DNA from: Myxococcales bacterium
GTDB lineage: Bacteria > Myxococcota > Polyangia > Polyangiales > Polyangiaceae
Length of the DNA: 64,000 bases
Direction: 5' to 3'
Assembly (NCBI GenBank): GCA_003151595.1
Contig: PLXW01000095.1
Span: 1 to 64,000, forward strand
Part shown: positions 1-8,301 of the stretch, piece by piece
How positions within the stretch are numbered: the stretch's first letter is position 1
Layout: each line of letters opens with the position of its first letter
The notes under the pieces: generated by a model
What the model saw: only the letters and a program-made list of their open reading frames with translations
Database searches by the model: none
What the model was told of the DNA's origin: nothing
Made by a program: the position numbers and the translations under genes

Positions 1-610
1 AGCACAGCTCCTGGCTCTCGCCCTTCGTCGCGCCCGGGAGATCGCGCTCCACGGCTTCGGCGCGCACTTCGCTCTTCGTGCTCTCGCCCAGCGGGAACAC
101 GAGCCGCTCCAGCCACGCGCGCGGCGTCGCATAGAGGAAGTAGCTCTGGTCCTTCGTCGCATCGAGCCCGGCGGCGAGGCGCGTCTTGCCCTCGTCCTTC
201 ACGATGCGCGCGTAGTGCCCGGTGGCCACGAACCGCGCGCCGAGCTTGTCGGCGATCGCGAACAGCTCGGCGAGCTTCACGCCGCGGTTGCACGCCGTGC
301 ACGGGCTCGGCGTCTCGCCATTGAGGTACGCATCGACGAACGGCTCCACGACCGTCCTGGCGAACAGCTCGCGCTTGTCGAACGTGTAGTGCGCGAAGCC
401 GAGCGCGTCGGCGGTGCGTCGCGCGTCGTACTGATCTTCGGGGGCGCAGCAGCGTCCGTGCGACTTGGCGCCGGGATCGCTCTCGTAGTCCCAGAGATGG
501 AGCGTCACGCCCACGACATCGACGTCGCCGCGCGCATGGAGGCGCGCCGCGGCCACGGCCGAATCGACCCCTCCGCTCATCGCCACCACGACCCGCTCAC
601 GTCCGCTCAT
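1..610 (-). CDS. mnmA: tRNA-specific 2-thiouridylase MnmA (C-terminus beyond window edge)
   Basis: Cytoplasmic enzyme that thiolates U34 of Lys, Glu and Gln tRNAs, using ATP to adenylate the uridine and a persulfide sulfur relayed to its catalytic cysteine. The reading frame starts at the ATG whose complement lies at 608-610 and stays open to base 1, so about 203 N-terminal residues are present and the rest is outside the window. The PP-loop ATP-pyrophosphatase motif SGGVDSA is at about residues 12-18. A Cys pair in a GRCCAPED-like stretch follows, and the family motif TPSPCTACN, containing the catalytic Cys, is seen around residue 100. TGHYAR and KDQSYFL are also present and diagnostic. The sigma-factor gene ends 34 bases upstream on the same strand, so the two may be co-transcribed. 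Confidence 0.95.
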   Translation of the reverse strand, partial: MSGRERVVVAMSGGVDSAVAAARLHARGDVDVVGVTLHLWDYESDPGAKSHGRCCAPEDQYDARRTADALGFAHYTFDKRELFARTVVEPFVDAYLNGETPSPCTACNRGVKLAELFAIADKLGARFVATGHYARIVKDEGKTRLAAGLDATKDQSYFLYATPRAWLERLVFPLGESTKSEVRAEAVERDLPGATKGESQELC

Positions 611-644
611 CGCGCGGAGGGTTAGCACGCGCGCGACGCCCGAG

Positions 645-1364
645 CTAAGGCTCGAAGCTCGCGCGCTTCAGCGACTTGGCCACGCCCGCCGTCGCTTGCG
701 CCAGCAGTCGGCTCCCCCACGATCGCGACATGCCGCCCGCCGCCTCTTCGAGCGACATCCCTTCGAAGTAGTAACGCTCCAGCATCTCGCGCTCCTGCGT
801 CGGCCGCTCGGCCACCGCCGCGCGCACCCGTGATGCCAGCTGCTCGCGCATCGCTTCGTCTTCCACCGTGCCGCGATCGTCCTCGATCGACTCGAGGGTC
901 GTCTCGTCGCGGAGCATCATCGTGCCCATCGCCATCGCCGTGGCCATGGCCGTGAGGTGCGAGGTCAATCGCTCGTCGGCCAGCGAAGGGCTCGACGGGG
1001 GCGAGGAGGCGTCTTCGTCGAGGAGACCTTCCTCCGCTTCGTTCGACGCAACGAGCGCGCGAAGCTTCGCGTGGAAGCTGCGCGGCATCTCGGCTTCGCG
1101 GCGTAGGCCGTCGAGGATCGCGCCGCGGATCTTCAACGTGGCCCAGCAAGCGAAGGGCGCGCCGCGCTTCTTCTCGTAGGTGCGCGCGGCGGTGAGCGCG
1201 CCGTTGTTTCCGAAGGAGACGAGATCCTCGTGCTCGACTCGGACGGCGAGCTGCGTCCGCACTTGTCGAATGATCGGCGCGATGAGCGGCGTGGCCTCGG
1301 CGATCAAAGCGATCACTTCGGGCGGATCATGCGAGGCGGAACCCTGGATCATCGACGAGGTCAT
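645..1364 (-). CDS. Sigma-70 family RNA polymerase sigma factor (sigma-28/SigB-like type)
   Basis: About 239 residues. I start at the ATG giving MTSSMIQGS; the frame stays open further upstream but would overlap the divergent gene. Region 2 is clear: EDLVSFGNNGAL, then the core-binding and -10 helix with RGAILDGLRRE, as in flagellar (FliA/WhiG) and stress sigma factors. Region 4 near the C-terminus has PTQEREMLERYYFEGMSLEE followed by a helix-turn-helix. The linker between them (about residues 110-165) is acidic and Met-rich and does not look like a normal region 3. No anti-sigma factor or flagellar gene is adjacent, so the regulon cannot be assigned. It likely directs RNA polymerase to an alternative promoter set. 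mnmA follows downstream after 34 bases. Confidence 0.85.
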   Translation of the reverse strand: MTSSMIQGSASHDPPEVIALIAEATPLIAPIIRQVRTQLAVRVEHEDLVSFGNNGALTAARTYEKKRGAPFACWATLKIRGAILDGLRREAEMPRSFHAKLRALVASNEAEEGLLDEDASSPPSSPSLADERLTSHLTAMATAMAMGTMMLRDETTLESIEDDRGTVEDEAMREQLASRVRAAVAERPTQEREMLERYYFEGMSLEEAAGGMSRSWGSRLLAQATAGVAKSLKRASFEP

Positions 1365-1453
1365 CGTAATCGTCTCGCGCAGCGACACGCGAGGGTGACA
1401 TTTGCGCGTTCGCCCTTTCCCTCGACGCGGAGCGTTGCTAGACCGCGCGAACG

Positions 1454-2194
1454 ATGGTCGGCGCAGGGGAGCGCGACGAGGAACAAACGCCCGCGAGCAC
1501 CGGAGGGATACCCACGCCCCCTCCGTTCGAGGCCGCGGCGATGGACCCTTCGCGCGCGCTCGGCGCCTGGCGCACGTGGCTGACGGCGCTGGCGACCGAC
1601 GCCGAAGCGGCGCTGGCGGCGGCGATGACGTACGCCTCGCTCGCCGGCGAAGCGCGCGACGCGTGGCTCGACGCGCTCGAGCGCGATCGCGACTCGGTCG
1701 ACGTCCCGCTCGAAGCGCTCTACGCGCCGCTGCTCGCCGTGGAGGCCGACGACTCGCGCCGCGCGCGAATCGAGCACGCGATGACGGCGACGGACGCGGG
1801 GTTGCCGCCGAGTGCACCGCCCACGTTCGTCGCCGCGCGTGCGCGGACCCGCGCGCTCCGCGGGACCACGAAGTCGGGCGACGTCGTGTGCGCCGTGGCG
1901 ACGCCGCTGTACCTCGACTTCATCGAGCTGCTGGTGTGCCGTTACCGTCCGGACCGCGGCGTCTTCACCGCGCACCACGAGCCGTTTCGCCACGCCGATC
2001 AGGTCGTGGCGTCGGTCGCTTCAGCGCTGGAGCAGCCGATCGATCTCGAGCCGGCGTCGCTCCGTGACGTGATCGAAGAGCTCGCGCACGCGGTCGTGGC
2101 CGATCGTCGCGAAGGGCGCCAGGCACCCGACGCGCTCGCGCGCTTCTCGCACCTGTTCGGCCCCGATCTCGAAGAAGACCGCCCGTCGGCATGA
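1454..2194 (+). CDS. Conserved protein of unknown function
   Basis: A 246-residue, Ala/Arg/Asp-rich, mostly helical soluble protein with no signal peptide or membrane segment. I recognise no catalytic motif. The first ~30 residues are Pro/Gly-rich and could be untranslated, in which case an internal ATG at 1541 (MDPSRALGAW) would be the start. The middle (residues 135-180) reads like a compact alpha/beta segment containing FIELLVCRYRPDRG and ITAHHEPF-like text. The stop overlaps the next ATG (ATGA at 2191-2194), so the two proteins are probably made together. It is divergent from the sigma-factor gene, with an 89-base shared promoter region. Confidence 0.7.
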   Translation: MVGAGERDEEQTPASTGGIPTPPPFEAAAMDPSRALGAWRTWLTALATDAEAALAAAMTYASLAGEARDAWLDALERDRDSVDVPLEALYAPLLAVEADDSRRARIEHAMTATDAGLPPSAPPTFVAARARTRALRGTTKSGDVVCAVATPLYLDFIELLVCRYRPDRGVFTAHHEPFRHADQVVASVASALEQPIDLEPASLRDVIEELAHAVVADRREGRQAPDALARFSHLFGPDLEEDRPSA

Positions 2195-2844
2195 GCGATC
2201 TCGAAGGACGCTGCGGCACGTGCGCGCGCTTCGTGCGCGTGATGGAGGTCGTCGACGCGAACGGCGAAGTCCGTCGCGAAGGGGAGTGCCTCCTCGGCGT
2301 GTGGCCGTCGCCGCTGAAGGAGACCGCGACATGCTCGCACTACTTGAAGCGCGGCACGGCGCACTTGCGCCCCACGCCTCCGACCAAGACCAACCGAACG
2401 CGATCCGTCTCACGCGGGTCATCGACGACGTCCGAGCGCTCGTCGTACTCGCCGCCCGCGCCGCTACAACTGCCCGAGGAGATCCTAGACATGAGCCCCG
2501 ACGAATTCCGCGCCGTGCTGCGCGAAGTGATCCGCGACGAGCTGGGCGCCAGCGAGGTCGAGCTGGGTGCGCGCTGGGTCGGCGGCGAGGTGATCTTGAA
2601 GCCCGGAAAAGAAGGGACGGCGGAGAAGCGCGTCCCCATCGACGCTTTTTTTCACAAGGTGGTCATGATTCGAGACAAGCTCCGCGTCCTCGAGCAGCGA
2701 ATCAATGCGCACGCAAAGCTCACCGACGAAGAGAAGATCCAGATGCAGCAGTACGTCACCGGCTGCTACGGAACGCTCACCACGTTCAACGTCCTCTTCG
2801 CCGACAAGGACGCCGGGTTCACGGGCCAGAAGAGCGACGACTGA
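2191..2844 (+). CDS. Cysteine-containing protein of unknown function
   Basis: 217 residues, translationally coupled to the preceding gene. The N-terminus carries CGTCARFV at residues 8-15, another Cys in GECLLG at about 32 and a fourth in ATCSHY at about 46. A Cx2C-x(n)-C-x(n)-C spacing like this suggests a small metal (Zn or FeS) knuckle. A Ser/Pro/Thr-rich linker follows (about 55-95). The C-terminal half is a helical domain with MSPDEFRAVLREVIRDEL and KRVPIDAFFHKVVMIRDKLR, which reads like a coiled coil or dimerisation region. No enzyme motif is visible. The metal-binding reading is inference from the Cys spacing only. Confidence 0.7.
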   Translation: MSDLEGRCGTCARFVRVMEVVDANGEVRREGECLLGVWPSPLKETATCSHYLKRGTAHLRPTPPTKTNRTRSVSRGSSTTSERSSYSPPAPLQLPEEILDMSPDEFRAVLREVIRDELGASEVELGARWVGGEVILKPGKEGTAEKRVPIDAFFHKVVMIRDKLRVLEQRINAHAKLTDEEKIQMQQYVTGCYGTLTTFNVLFADKDAGFTGQKSDD

Positions 2845-3367
2845 GATCGCACTGGCGGCGCTGCTCGCGCTCCTCGCGCTCACCGGCCCTTCGTGCGTGA
2901 GCTCGCCGACGAACGAGATCGTCGTCGGCAAATCCGAGCGCCCCGACAACGCGACGCGGCCGATCGACTTCACCTTCGACTCGCTCGACGAGCGGCCGGT
3001 GAACAGCGCGGTCATCCGCGGCAAGCCCACGGTCATGGTCTTCATGACGACGTGGGATCTCTCCAGCCAGGCGCAGATCGATTTCCTGGTGCCGATGTCG
3101 AAGAAGGACGGCGCACAGGTGAACTACGTGATGGTCGCGCTTCAAGAGCCGAAGGATCGCGAGCTCGTCGAGGTGTTCACCCACGGGCTCGGCGTGACGT
3201 TCCTGGGGGCGCTGGCCGACAAGGAGATCATCGAAGGGGGCGGCCCGTTCGGCCCCGTGCGCGCGGTGCCGACGATGGTCATCCTCGATCGCTCGGCGCG
3301 GATGGTGTGGCGCCATGTGGGGCTCGCCAAACCCGAAGAGATCCGCGAGGGGCTGAGCGGATTGTAA
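2705..3367 (+). CDS. Thioredoxin-fold (TlpA/AhpC-like) exported protein, start uncertain
   Basis: The body from about 2890 onward is a thioredoxin-fold domain of the redoxin type: a beta strand KPTVMVFMTTWDLSS at the position where redoxins carry CxxC, and the cis-Pro strand VRAVPTMVILDRSARMVWRH. The CxxC is replaced by TTWD, so a thiol-disulfide role is unlikely. The domain is preceded by a hydrophobic stretch ALAALLALLALTG then PSC, which looks like a lipoprotein or export signal following Arg residues (RARRA). The only upstream ATG (2705) would put 60 basic residues before that signal and overlap the previous gene by 140 bases. A CTG at 2852 or a GTG at 2897 are alternatives. A role as an envelope-located folded domain is inference. 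Confidence 0.6.
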   Translation: MRTQSSPTKRRSRCSSTSPAATERSPRSTSSSPTRTPGSRARRATTEIALAALLALLALTGPSCVSSPTNEIVVGKSERPDNATRPIDFTFDSLDERPVNSAVIRGKPTVMVFMTTWDLSSQAQIDFLVPMSKKDGAQVNYVMVALQEPKDRELVEVFTHGLGVTFLGALADKEIIEGGGPFGPVRAVPTMVILDRSARMVWRHVGLAKPEEIREGLSGL

Positions 3368-3404
3368 GGATACACTCCTCCGGCGCTCGCACGCCGCGCG
3401 CCCC

Positions 3405-5798
3405 ATGGCCGATCGCAAGCTCACAGGCACGGAAGACACGGTCATCGCCGGCATCGCGCCGAGCGACACCGGCATGCGCAGCGGCGTCACCGACTCGATC
3501 CGCCTGCCCGTCGCGTTGCTCATCGCGTCGCGGTACGAGCTGCTCGGTCTCGTCGGCGTCGGCGGCATGGGGAGCGTGTACCGCGCGCGCGACACGGAGC
3601 TCGACGAGGTCATCGCGCTGAAGGTGCTGCGGCGCGAGCTGGTCGACGCGCCCGGAATGCTCGAGCGCTTCCGTCGCGAGGTGAAGCTCGCGCGGCGCGT
3701 GACGCACAAGAACGTGGCCCGCACGTTCGACATCGGCGAGCACCAGGGCGAGCGCTTCCTCACGATGGAGTTCATCGAAGGCGAGTCGCTGGGGCGCCTG
3801 CTCGAGCGCGAAGGGACGATCGGGATCTCGCGCGCGATCGAGATCGTGAGCGCGGCGTGCTCGGGGCTCTCGGCCGCGCACGCGGCGGCCGTGGTGCATC
3901 GCGATCTGAAGCCCGACAACATGCTCATCGCCAGCGACGGGCGGATCGTGATCACCGACTTCGGCGTGGCGCGCGGCGGCTTCGAAGCGAGCCCGCTCCA
4001 GACGCTGGGGCTCCCGGTCGGGACGCCGGCGTACATGTCACCGGAGCAGGTCGAAGGCGCGCAGGACATCGACGCGCGCACCGACATCTATTCGATGGGC
4101 GCGATCTTGTACGAGCTGCTCGTCGGCGAGTGCGCGTGGGGCGGGCCTTCGCCGTACTCGGTCGCCGCCGCGCGACTCACCGCGCCCGCGCCCGATCCGC
4201 GCAGGAAGCGTCTCGACGTGCCCGACGCGCTCGCCGAGATCTCGATCAAGTGCATGGCGCGCGAGCGCGCGCATCGCTACGGCAGCGCCGAAGAGGTGGC
4301 CGCGGCGCTCGCCGAGGTGGCCGCGCAGATCGATCCCATGACGGGGCGCACGCGCGTCGTTCGCCGGCAGTCTTCGCAGCCGCCGCCCCGCGAAGTGGAG
4401 AAGTACGTCCTCGTGCTCCCGTTCGCGAACCGCGGCGAGCCGGCCGACGAGTACATCGCCGACGCGCTGACCGAAGATCTGATCGAGGCGCTGTCCGTGA
4501 CCAAAGGGTTGCGCGTGACGCCGCTCGGCGCGGCGATGGCGGTGAAGTCGACCGATGCCAATCCGCGCGATCCGCGCGAGGCGGGGCGCGCTCTCGGCGC
4601 GCAGGTCGTGGTCGAGGGGACGTTGAAGAAGGCGGGCGACGTGCTCCGCGTGTCGGCGCGCCTCGTGAGCGTGTCCGACGGATTTCAACTCTGGACGCGG
4701 CGCTACGAGCGGAGCGTCGGCGATTTCCTGGCCGTGGCCGACGAAGCGGCGAACGCGATCGCCGAGTCGCTCACGGTGCGAAGGTTCGTCCCCGCGCGCG
4801 AAGCGCCGTCGGATCCGGGCGCGATCGATCTCTACCTTCGCGCGCGCCACGAGTACCACCAGGGGTGGGCGTCGAACGTGCTCACGGCGATCGGTCTCTT
4901 CGAAGACGCGTTGAAGCGCGCGCCGAACGATCCGCGCATCCTCTCCGGCTACGCCATGGCGCACATGCGACGCCTGGCCAACGAAGACTCGAGCGAAGGG
5001 ACCGCGCACGTCGCGCTCCGAGCCGCCGAGCGCGCGCGCGCCGCTGCGCCGAGCACCGGAGAGCCGCTGGTGGCGATGGCGACGTACCACCTCACGATGG
5101 GCGAGTACGCCACCGCCGCGCGCGAGGTGAACGACGCGCTCCGTCGCTCCCCGTCGCTCCCCGACGTCCACGATCTGTGCGGTCGCATCCTGGTCGAAGT
5201 GGGGAGGCCCGAAGAGGGGATCTCGTTCCTCGAGCGCGCCATCTTGCTCGAGCCGCGCATGTTCCGCTCGAAGGGGGACGTGGTCCGCGTGAGCGCGCTG
5301 CTCGGCGACTGGGGGCCAGCCAACGAGCTGTTCGAGTCGACCCCGCGCGACGACGCGGAGGTGAACTTCGTGTGGTTCCTTCGCGGGCGCCTGGCCATGT
5401 GGCGCGCCGACGAAGCGTGGGCCACGGCGACCTTGGCCCGCAAGTCGACCCTGACGTTCGCCATGGCGCCGGTGGTGATCGCGATGTGCACGCTCATTCG
5501 CGAGCGACGCGTCCCCGACGTGCTCTTCGACATGACCGACTCGATGGGGAAGGTGACGGGGCGCGTTCGTCGCCGCCCGATCTTCTTCCGCCAGCTGAAG
5601 GCCGAAGCGCTGGCTTACGTCGGCGAGGCCGAAGAGGCGCTCGGCGCGATCGACGAGGCCACGGCGCTCGGGCTCATCGACGTCGTGTGGATGGATCACT
5701 GCCCGCTGTTCGACTCGCTCCGCGCCCACCCGCGCTTCGCCGCCGCGCGCGCGCAGGTGGCCGAGCGAGCGGCGCTGGTGCTCGAAGCGTTCACCTGA
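3405..5798 (+). CDS. Ser/Thr protein kinase with TolB-like and TPR domains
   Basis: 797 residues. The N-terminal Hanks-type kinase (about 43-320) is complete: glycine loop GVGGMG at 51-56, Lys73 in IALKVL, HRDLKPDN with Asp167, DFG at 185-187 and SPE at 212-214, with a P+1 GTPAYMSPEQ. It should therefore be an active Ser/Thr kinase. After a linker, residues ~345-465 (VLVLPFANRGEPADEYIADAL onward) match the adenylate-cyclase-associated TolB-like/FlgO module. The rest is TPR-like helical repeats (RARHEYHQGW, ALKRAPNDPRILSGYAMAH, AILLEPRMF). There is no transmembrane helix, so it is cytoplasmic. The kinase-TolB-TPR arrangement is common in myxobacteria. The TPR part probably recruits targets; the substrate is unknown. 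Confidence 0.92.
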   Translation: MADRKLTGTEDTVIAGIAPSDTGMRSGVTDSIRLPVALLIASRYELLGLVGVGGMGSVYRARDTELDEVIALKVLRRELVDAPGMLERFRREVKLARRVTHKNVARTFDIGEHQGERFLTMEFIEGESLGRLLEREGTIGISRAIEIVSAACSGLSAAHAAAVVHRDLKPDNMLIASDGRIVITDFGVARGGFEASPLQTLGLPVGTPAYMSPEQVEGAQDIDARTDIYSMGAILYELLVGECAWGGPSPYSVAAARLTAPAPDPRRKRLDVPDALAEISIKCMARERAHRYGSAEEVAAALAEVAAQIDPMTGRTRVVRRQSSQPPPREVEKYVLVLPFANRGEPADEYIADALTEDLIEALSVTKGLRVTPLGAAMAVKSTDANPRDPREAGRALGAQVVVEGTLKKAGDVLRVSARLVSVSDGFQLWTRRYERSVGDFLAVADEAANAIAESLTVRRFVPAREAPSDPGAIDLYLRARHEYHQGWASNVLTAIGLFEDALKRAPNDPRILSGYAMAHMRRLANEDSSEGTAHVALRAAERARAAAPSTGEPLVAMATYHLTMGEYATAAREVNDALRRSPSLPDVHDLCGRILVEVGRPEEGISFLERAILLEPRMFRSKGDVVRVSALLGDWGPANELFESTPRDDAEVNFVWFLRGRLAMWRADEAWATATLARKSTLTFAMAPVVIAMCTLIRERRVPDVLFDMTDSMGKVTGRVRRRPIFFRQLKAEALAYVGEAEEALGAIDEATALGLIDVVWMDHCPLFDSLRAHPRFAAARAQVAERAALVLEAFT

Positions 5799-5806
5799 CG
5801 GCGCTC

Positions 5807-5824
5807 CCCGCTCACCTGAGCGGG
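5807..5824. terminator. Hairpin between convergent genes
   Basis: CCCGCTCA and TGAGCGGG pair perfectly around a 2-base loop, placed in the 34-base gap between the kinase stop (5798) and the convergent lipoprotein stop (5833). There is no T-tract on either side. It could slow or end transcription from both directions, but an intrinsic terminator is not proven. Confidence 0.4.
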
Positions 5825-5832
5825 CGCGCGCG

Positions 5833-6732
5833 CTACTTCGGCGGAGGCGTCACGGGCGCGCTGGTCGTCGACCCCGCGCCCCAGAACTCGAGCCCCGCAG
5901 GGGGATTCGGGACGGGGATCGTCTTCGTGGTGAGGACGCCGTTCGTGAGATCGATCTCGAAGAGATCGCCGCCGTTGTCGAAGCCGTAGAGGCTGCCGGC
6001 CCAGAACGAGAGCCCGAACACCTGGTTGTGCGCGACCGACTTCCAGTTCTTCACGAGCGCGCCCGTCGTGGGGTTCACTTCGATCAAGCAGTCTTCGGCC
6101 GAGCACCCCGTGCCGGTGACGGTGAGGTACGTCGAGCCCCCTTTGACCGAGACGATGTCTCCGCTCGACGAGAACCCGCCGCCGATCGCTCCCACCGTGG
6201 TGACCACGCCGGTCGTGGGATCGATGCGCACGTAGTTGCCCGCGTTGTAGCCGACGAGCGCTTCGACGTTCGGGTCGAGCGTGCCGGCGGGGACGAACGA
6301 GAGCGAGTTGGGGTAGGTGCCGTTCTTGATCAGCGTGCACACCGCCGTCGCGCGATCGATCTTGTAGAGCGCGGCCGACGTCGTGCCGTACATGTTCGAG
6401 TCTTTGTCGAGCGCGATGTCCTCGACGCCGCTGCATCCGCCGCTGAACGCGCCGACGACGGTGACCGCCTTGGTGAGCGGGTCGAGCGCGTAGAGCGTGT
6501 CGGGGCTCTCGCCATAGACGATGGCGACCTGGTTGGTCGTCGGCGAGCCGTCGGGGACGCCGAGCGAGCCGTCCGGGAGGCAGAGGCAGGGGATCGGCCC
6601 CCCGTCGTCGTCGCCCGAGGAGCCATCGGGTGTGGCGACGGAACCGTCCGGGTTGCCGAAACCCGACGGCGTCGAGCTCGTTCCGCAGGCGAAGGCTCCG
6701 GTCGCGAGGATCGCGACGAGCGCGCGGCGCAT
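5833..6732 (-). CDS. Secreted lipoprotein with a beta-propeller-like repeat
   Basis: 299 residues starting MRRALVAILATGAFAC: a positively charged n-region, a short hydrophobic core and a Cys16 lipidation site. An Asp/Gly/Ser-rich spacer follows (about 20-60), typical of myxobacterial surface lipoproteins. The rest contains repeated strands of the form LYALDPLTKAVTVVG, LYKIDRATAVCTLI, VRIDPTTGVVTTVG and LFEIDLTNGVLTT, spaced about 45 residues apart. These resemble blades of a beta-propeller (SMP-30/DUF4394-like). Cys pairs (CSGVED, CSAEDC) may form disulfides. The start codon shares one base with the stop of the upstream ligase gene (TGATG), so translation is probably coupled. The ligand is unknown. 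Confidence 0.8.
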   Translation of the reverse strand: MRRALVAILATGAFACGTSSTPSGFGNPDGSVATPDGSSGDDDGGPIPCLCLPDGSLGVPDGSPTTNQVAIVYGESPDTLYALDPLTKAVTVVGAFSGGCSGVEDIALDKDSNMYGTTSAALYKIDRATAVCTLIKNGTYPNSLSFVPAGTLDPNVEALVGYNAGNYVRIDPTTGVVTTVGAIGGGFSSSGDIVSVKGGSTYLTVTGTGCSAEDCLIEVNPTTGALVKNWKSVAHNQVFGLSFWAGSLYGFDNGGDLFEIDLTNGVLTTKTIPVPNPPAGLEFWGAGSTTSAPVTPPPK

Positions 6733-8261
6733 CACGAGGTCGCTCGCAGGCCGTGAAGGATCTTCACCAGCTCGACCTTCTGAACCTTGCCGATCGCATT
6801 GCGCGGGAGCTCGCTCATCGCGATCACCTCTTTGGGAACTTTGTAGCTCGCCAGGCGCTCCTTTGCGAACGCGCGCAGCGTGGCCTCGTCGCATTCGTGC
6901 CCCGCTTGCAGGACGACGCAGGCCACCACCCGCTCGCCCCACGTCTCGTCGGGCATCCCCACGACCGCGACCTCGCTCACGCTCACGTGCTCGCGAAGTA
7001 CCTCTTCGATCTCGAGCGCGCTCAGCTTGAAGCCGCCGCTCTTCAGGATGTCGATGCTCGTGCGGCCGAGGATCTTGAACCAGCCGTCCTCGTCGCGCGT
7101 GACCGTGTCGCCCGTCTTGAACCACCGCTCGCCGCCGTGCACGTCGTCGGCGAAGGCGCCGTGCGTCGCGTCTTCGCGCTTCCAGTACCCGGCGAACACC
7201 GACGGACCGCGCACCCACAGCTCGCCGCTCTCGGCGTCGTCGTGGTTGTCGTTCACGATCCGCGTCTCGATTCCGAAGACCGGGAGCCCGACCATCCCGG
7301 GCTTGCGCGGCCCGTGGAGCGGGTTCGACATGCCGACGCCGATCTCGGTCATGCCGAAGCGTTCGAGCGGGTACGCGCCGGTGATCGTGCGCCAGCGTTC
7401 GCCGAGCGTCACGGGGAGCGCCGCGCTCCCGCTCGTCGCCAGGCGGAGCGCGCGCGCGTTCGCCGTCCAGCGCGCGCGGGTCTTCTCGTCGGCGGCGTCG
7501 AAGGCGGCGAAGAGCTTCGAGTACATCGTGGGGACGCCCATGAAGAGCGTCGACTCGCGCATCGCTTCCCAGATCGCCTCGGCGTCGAAGTGCGGGAGCA
7601 TCCGCGCGCAGCCGCCGGCGCCGAGCAGATTCAGAAGCGCGATGCCGAGGCCGTGCAGGTGATGCAGCGGCAGCGCGTGCACCAGCACGTCGCTGGACGA
7701 GTGCTCCCACGCGCGCGCGATCGACTCTTGCTGCACGCCGAGGTTCGCGTGCGTGAGCACCGCCCCTTTGGGTTTGCCGGTGGTGCCGCTGGTATAGAGC
7801 TGCAGCGCGGCGTGCGACCCTTCGATGCGCGGGAGATCGGCCGCCGGCGCTTCGCTCCGGAGCGCGTCGGTCGTGAGAAGGCGGCGCGTGCGCGCGATCG
7901 TGTCGAGCCGCGGCGCGAGCTCGGGTGAGGCGATGAGCGTGTCGACCTGCGCGTCGTCGCAGAAGTACGACGTCTCGGCCGCGGGGTGCATCGGCGACAG
8001 GACGACGACGCACCCCCCCGCGCGCAAGACTCCATAGAACGCCGACACCCAGTCGGCGCCGGGCGTCACCAGCAGCGCCACGCGCCGCGACGCCGGACTC
8101 CGCGCCCCACCGAGGAGCGCGCCTGCCACGCGGCGGGACCGTTCGTCGATCGCGACGTACGTGTGTGCCCCGGCGGCGTCGAGGATCGCGGGGCGCGCCT
8201 CATGCGCGAACTTGGACCATCGCGCGAGGAGCGGTGAGCCGGGATCCATGGCCTCTCGCAT
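6732..8261 (-). CDS. AMP-forming acyl-CoA synthetase, malonyl-CoA synthetase (MatB/ACSF3)-like
   Basis: ANL-superfamily ligase of about 509 residues that activates a carboxylate with ATP and transfers it to CoA. The P-loop-like motif TSGTTGKPKGAV is at about 157-168. A5 ERFGMTEIGVGMSNPL, A7 WFKTGD, A8 hinge GWFKILGRTSIDILKSGGFK and the A10 lysine motif LPRNAIGKVQK are all present, so it should be active. The MTEIGVGMSNPL text and the short length are most like malonyl/methylmalonyl-CoA synthetases; that substrate call is inference from recollected family text. Three close starts exist (GTG 8267, ATG 8261, ATG 8249); I chose 8261. It is divergent from the barrel-protein gene, and the lipoprotein gene downstream is coupled to it. 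Confidence 0.85.
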   Translation of the reverse strand: MREAMDPGSPLLARWSKFAHEARPAILDAAGAHTYVAIDERSRRVAGALLGGARSPASRRVALLVTPGADWVSAFYGVLRAGGCVVVLSPMHPAAETSYFCDDAQVDTLIASPELAPRLDTIARTRRLLTTDALRSEAPAADLPRIEGSHAALQLYTSGTTGKPKGAVLTHANLGVQQESIARAWEHSSSDVLVHALPLHHLHGLGIALLNLLGAGGCARMLPHFDAEAIWEAMRESTLFMGVPTMYSKLFAAFDAADEKTRARWTANARALRLATSGSAALPVTLGERWRTITGAYPLERFGMTEIGVGMSNPLHGPRKPGMVGLPVFGIETRIVNDNHDDAESGELWVRGPSVFAGYWKREDATHGAFADDVHGGERWFKTGDTVTRDEDGWFKILGRTSIDILKSGGFKLSALEIEEVLREHVSVSEVAVVGMPDETWGERVVACVVLQAGHECDEATLRAFAKERLASYKVPKEVIAMSELPRNAIGKVQKVELVKILHGLRATS

Positions 8262-8301
8262 TAGCACGCGACCGGCCGATTCGTTGCGCTAAGGTCCGCG
8301 T

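Noticed and set aside
868..1583. Open frames antisense to the sigma-factor gene
   Set aside because: They are shadows produced by high GC; the minus frame has complete sigma region 2 and 4 motifs.
5833..8013. A single 726-residue minus-strand protein
   Set aside because: Only the last 299 residues are protein-like (signal peptide and repeats); the upstream part is antisense-frame noise across the acyl-CoA ligase gene.
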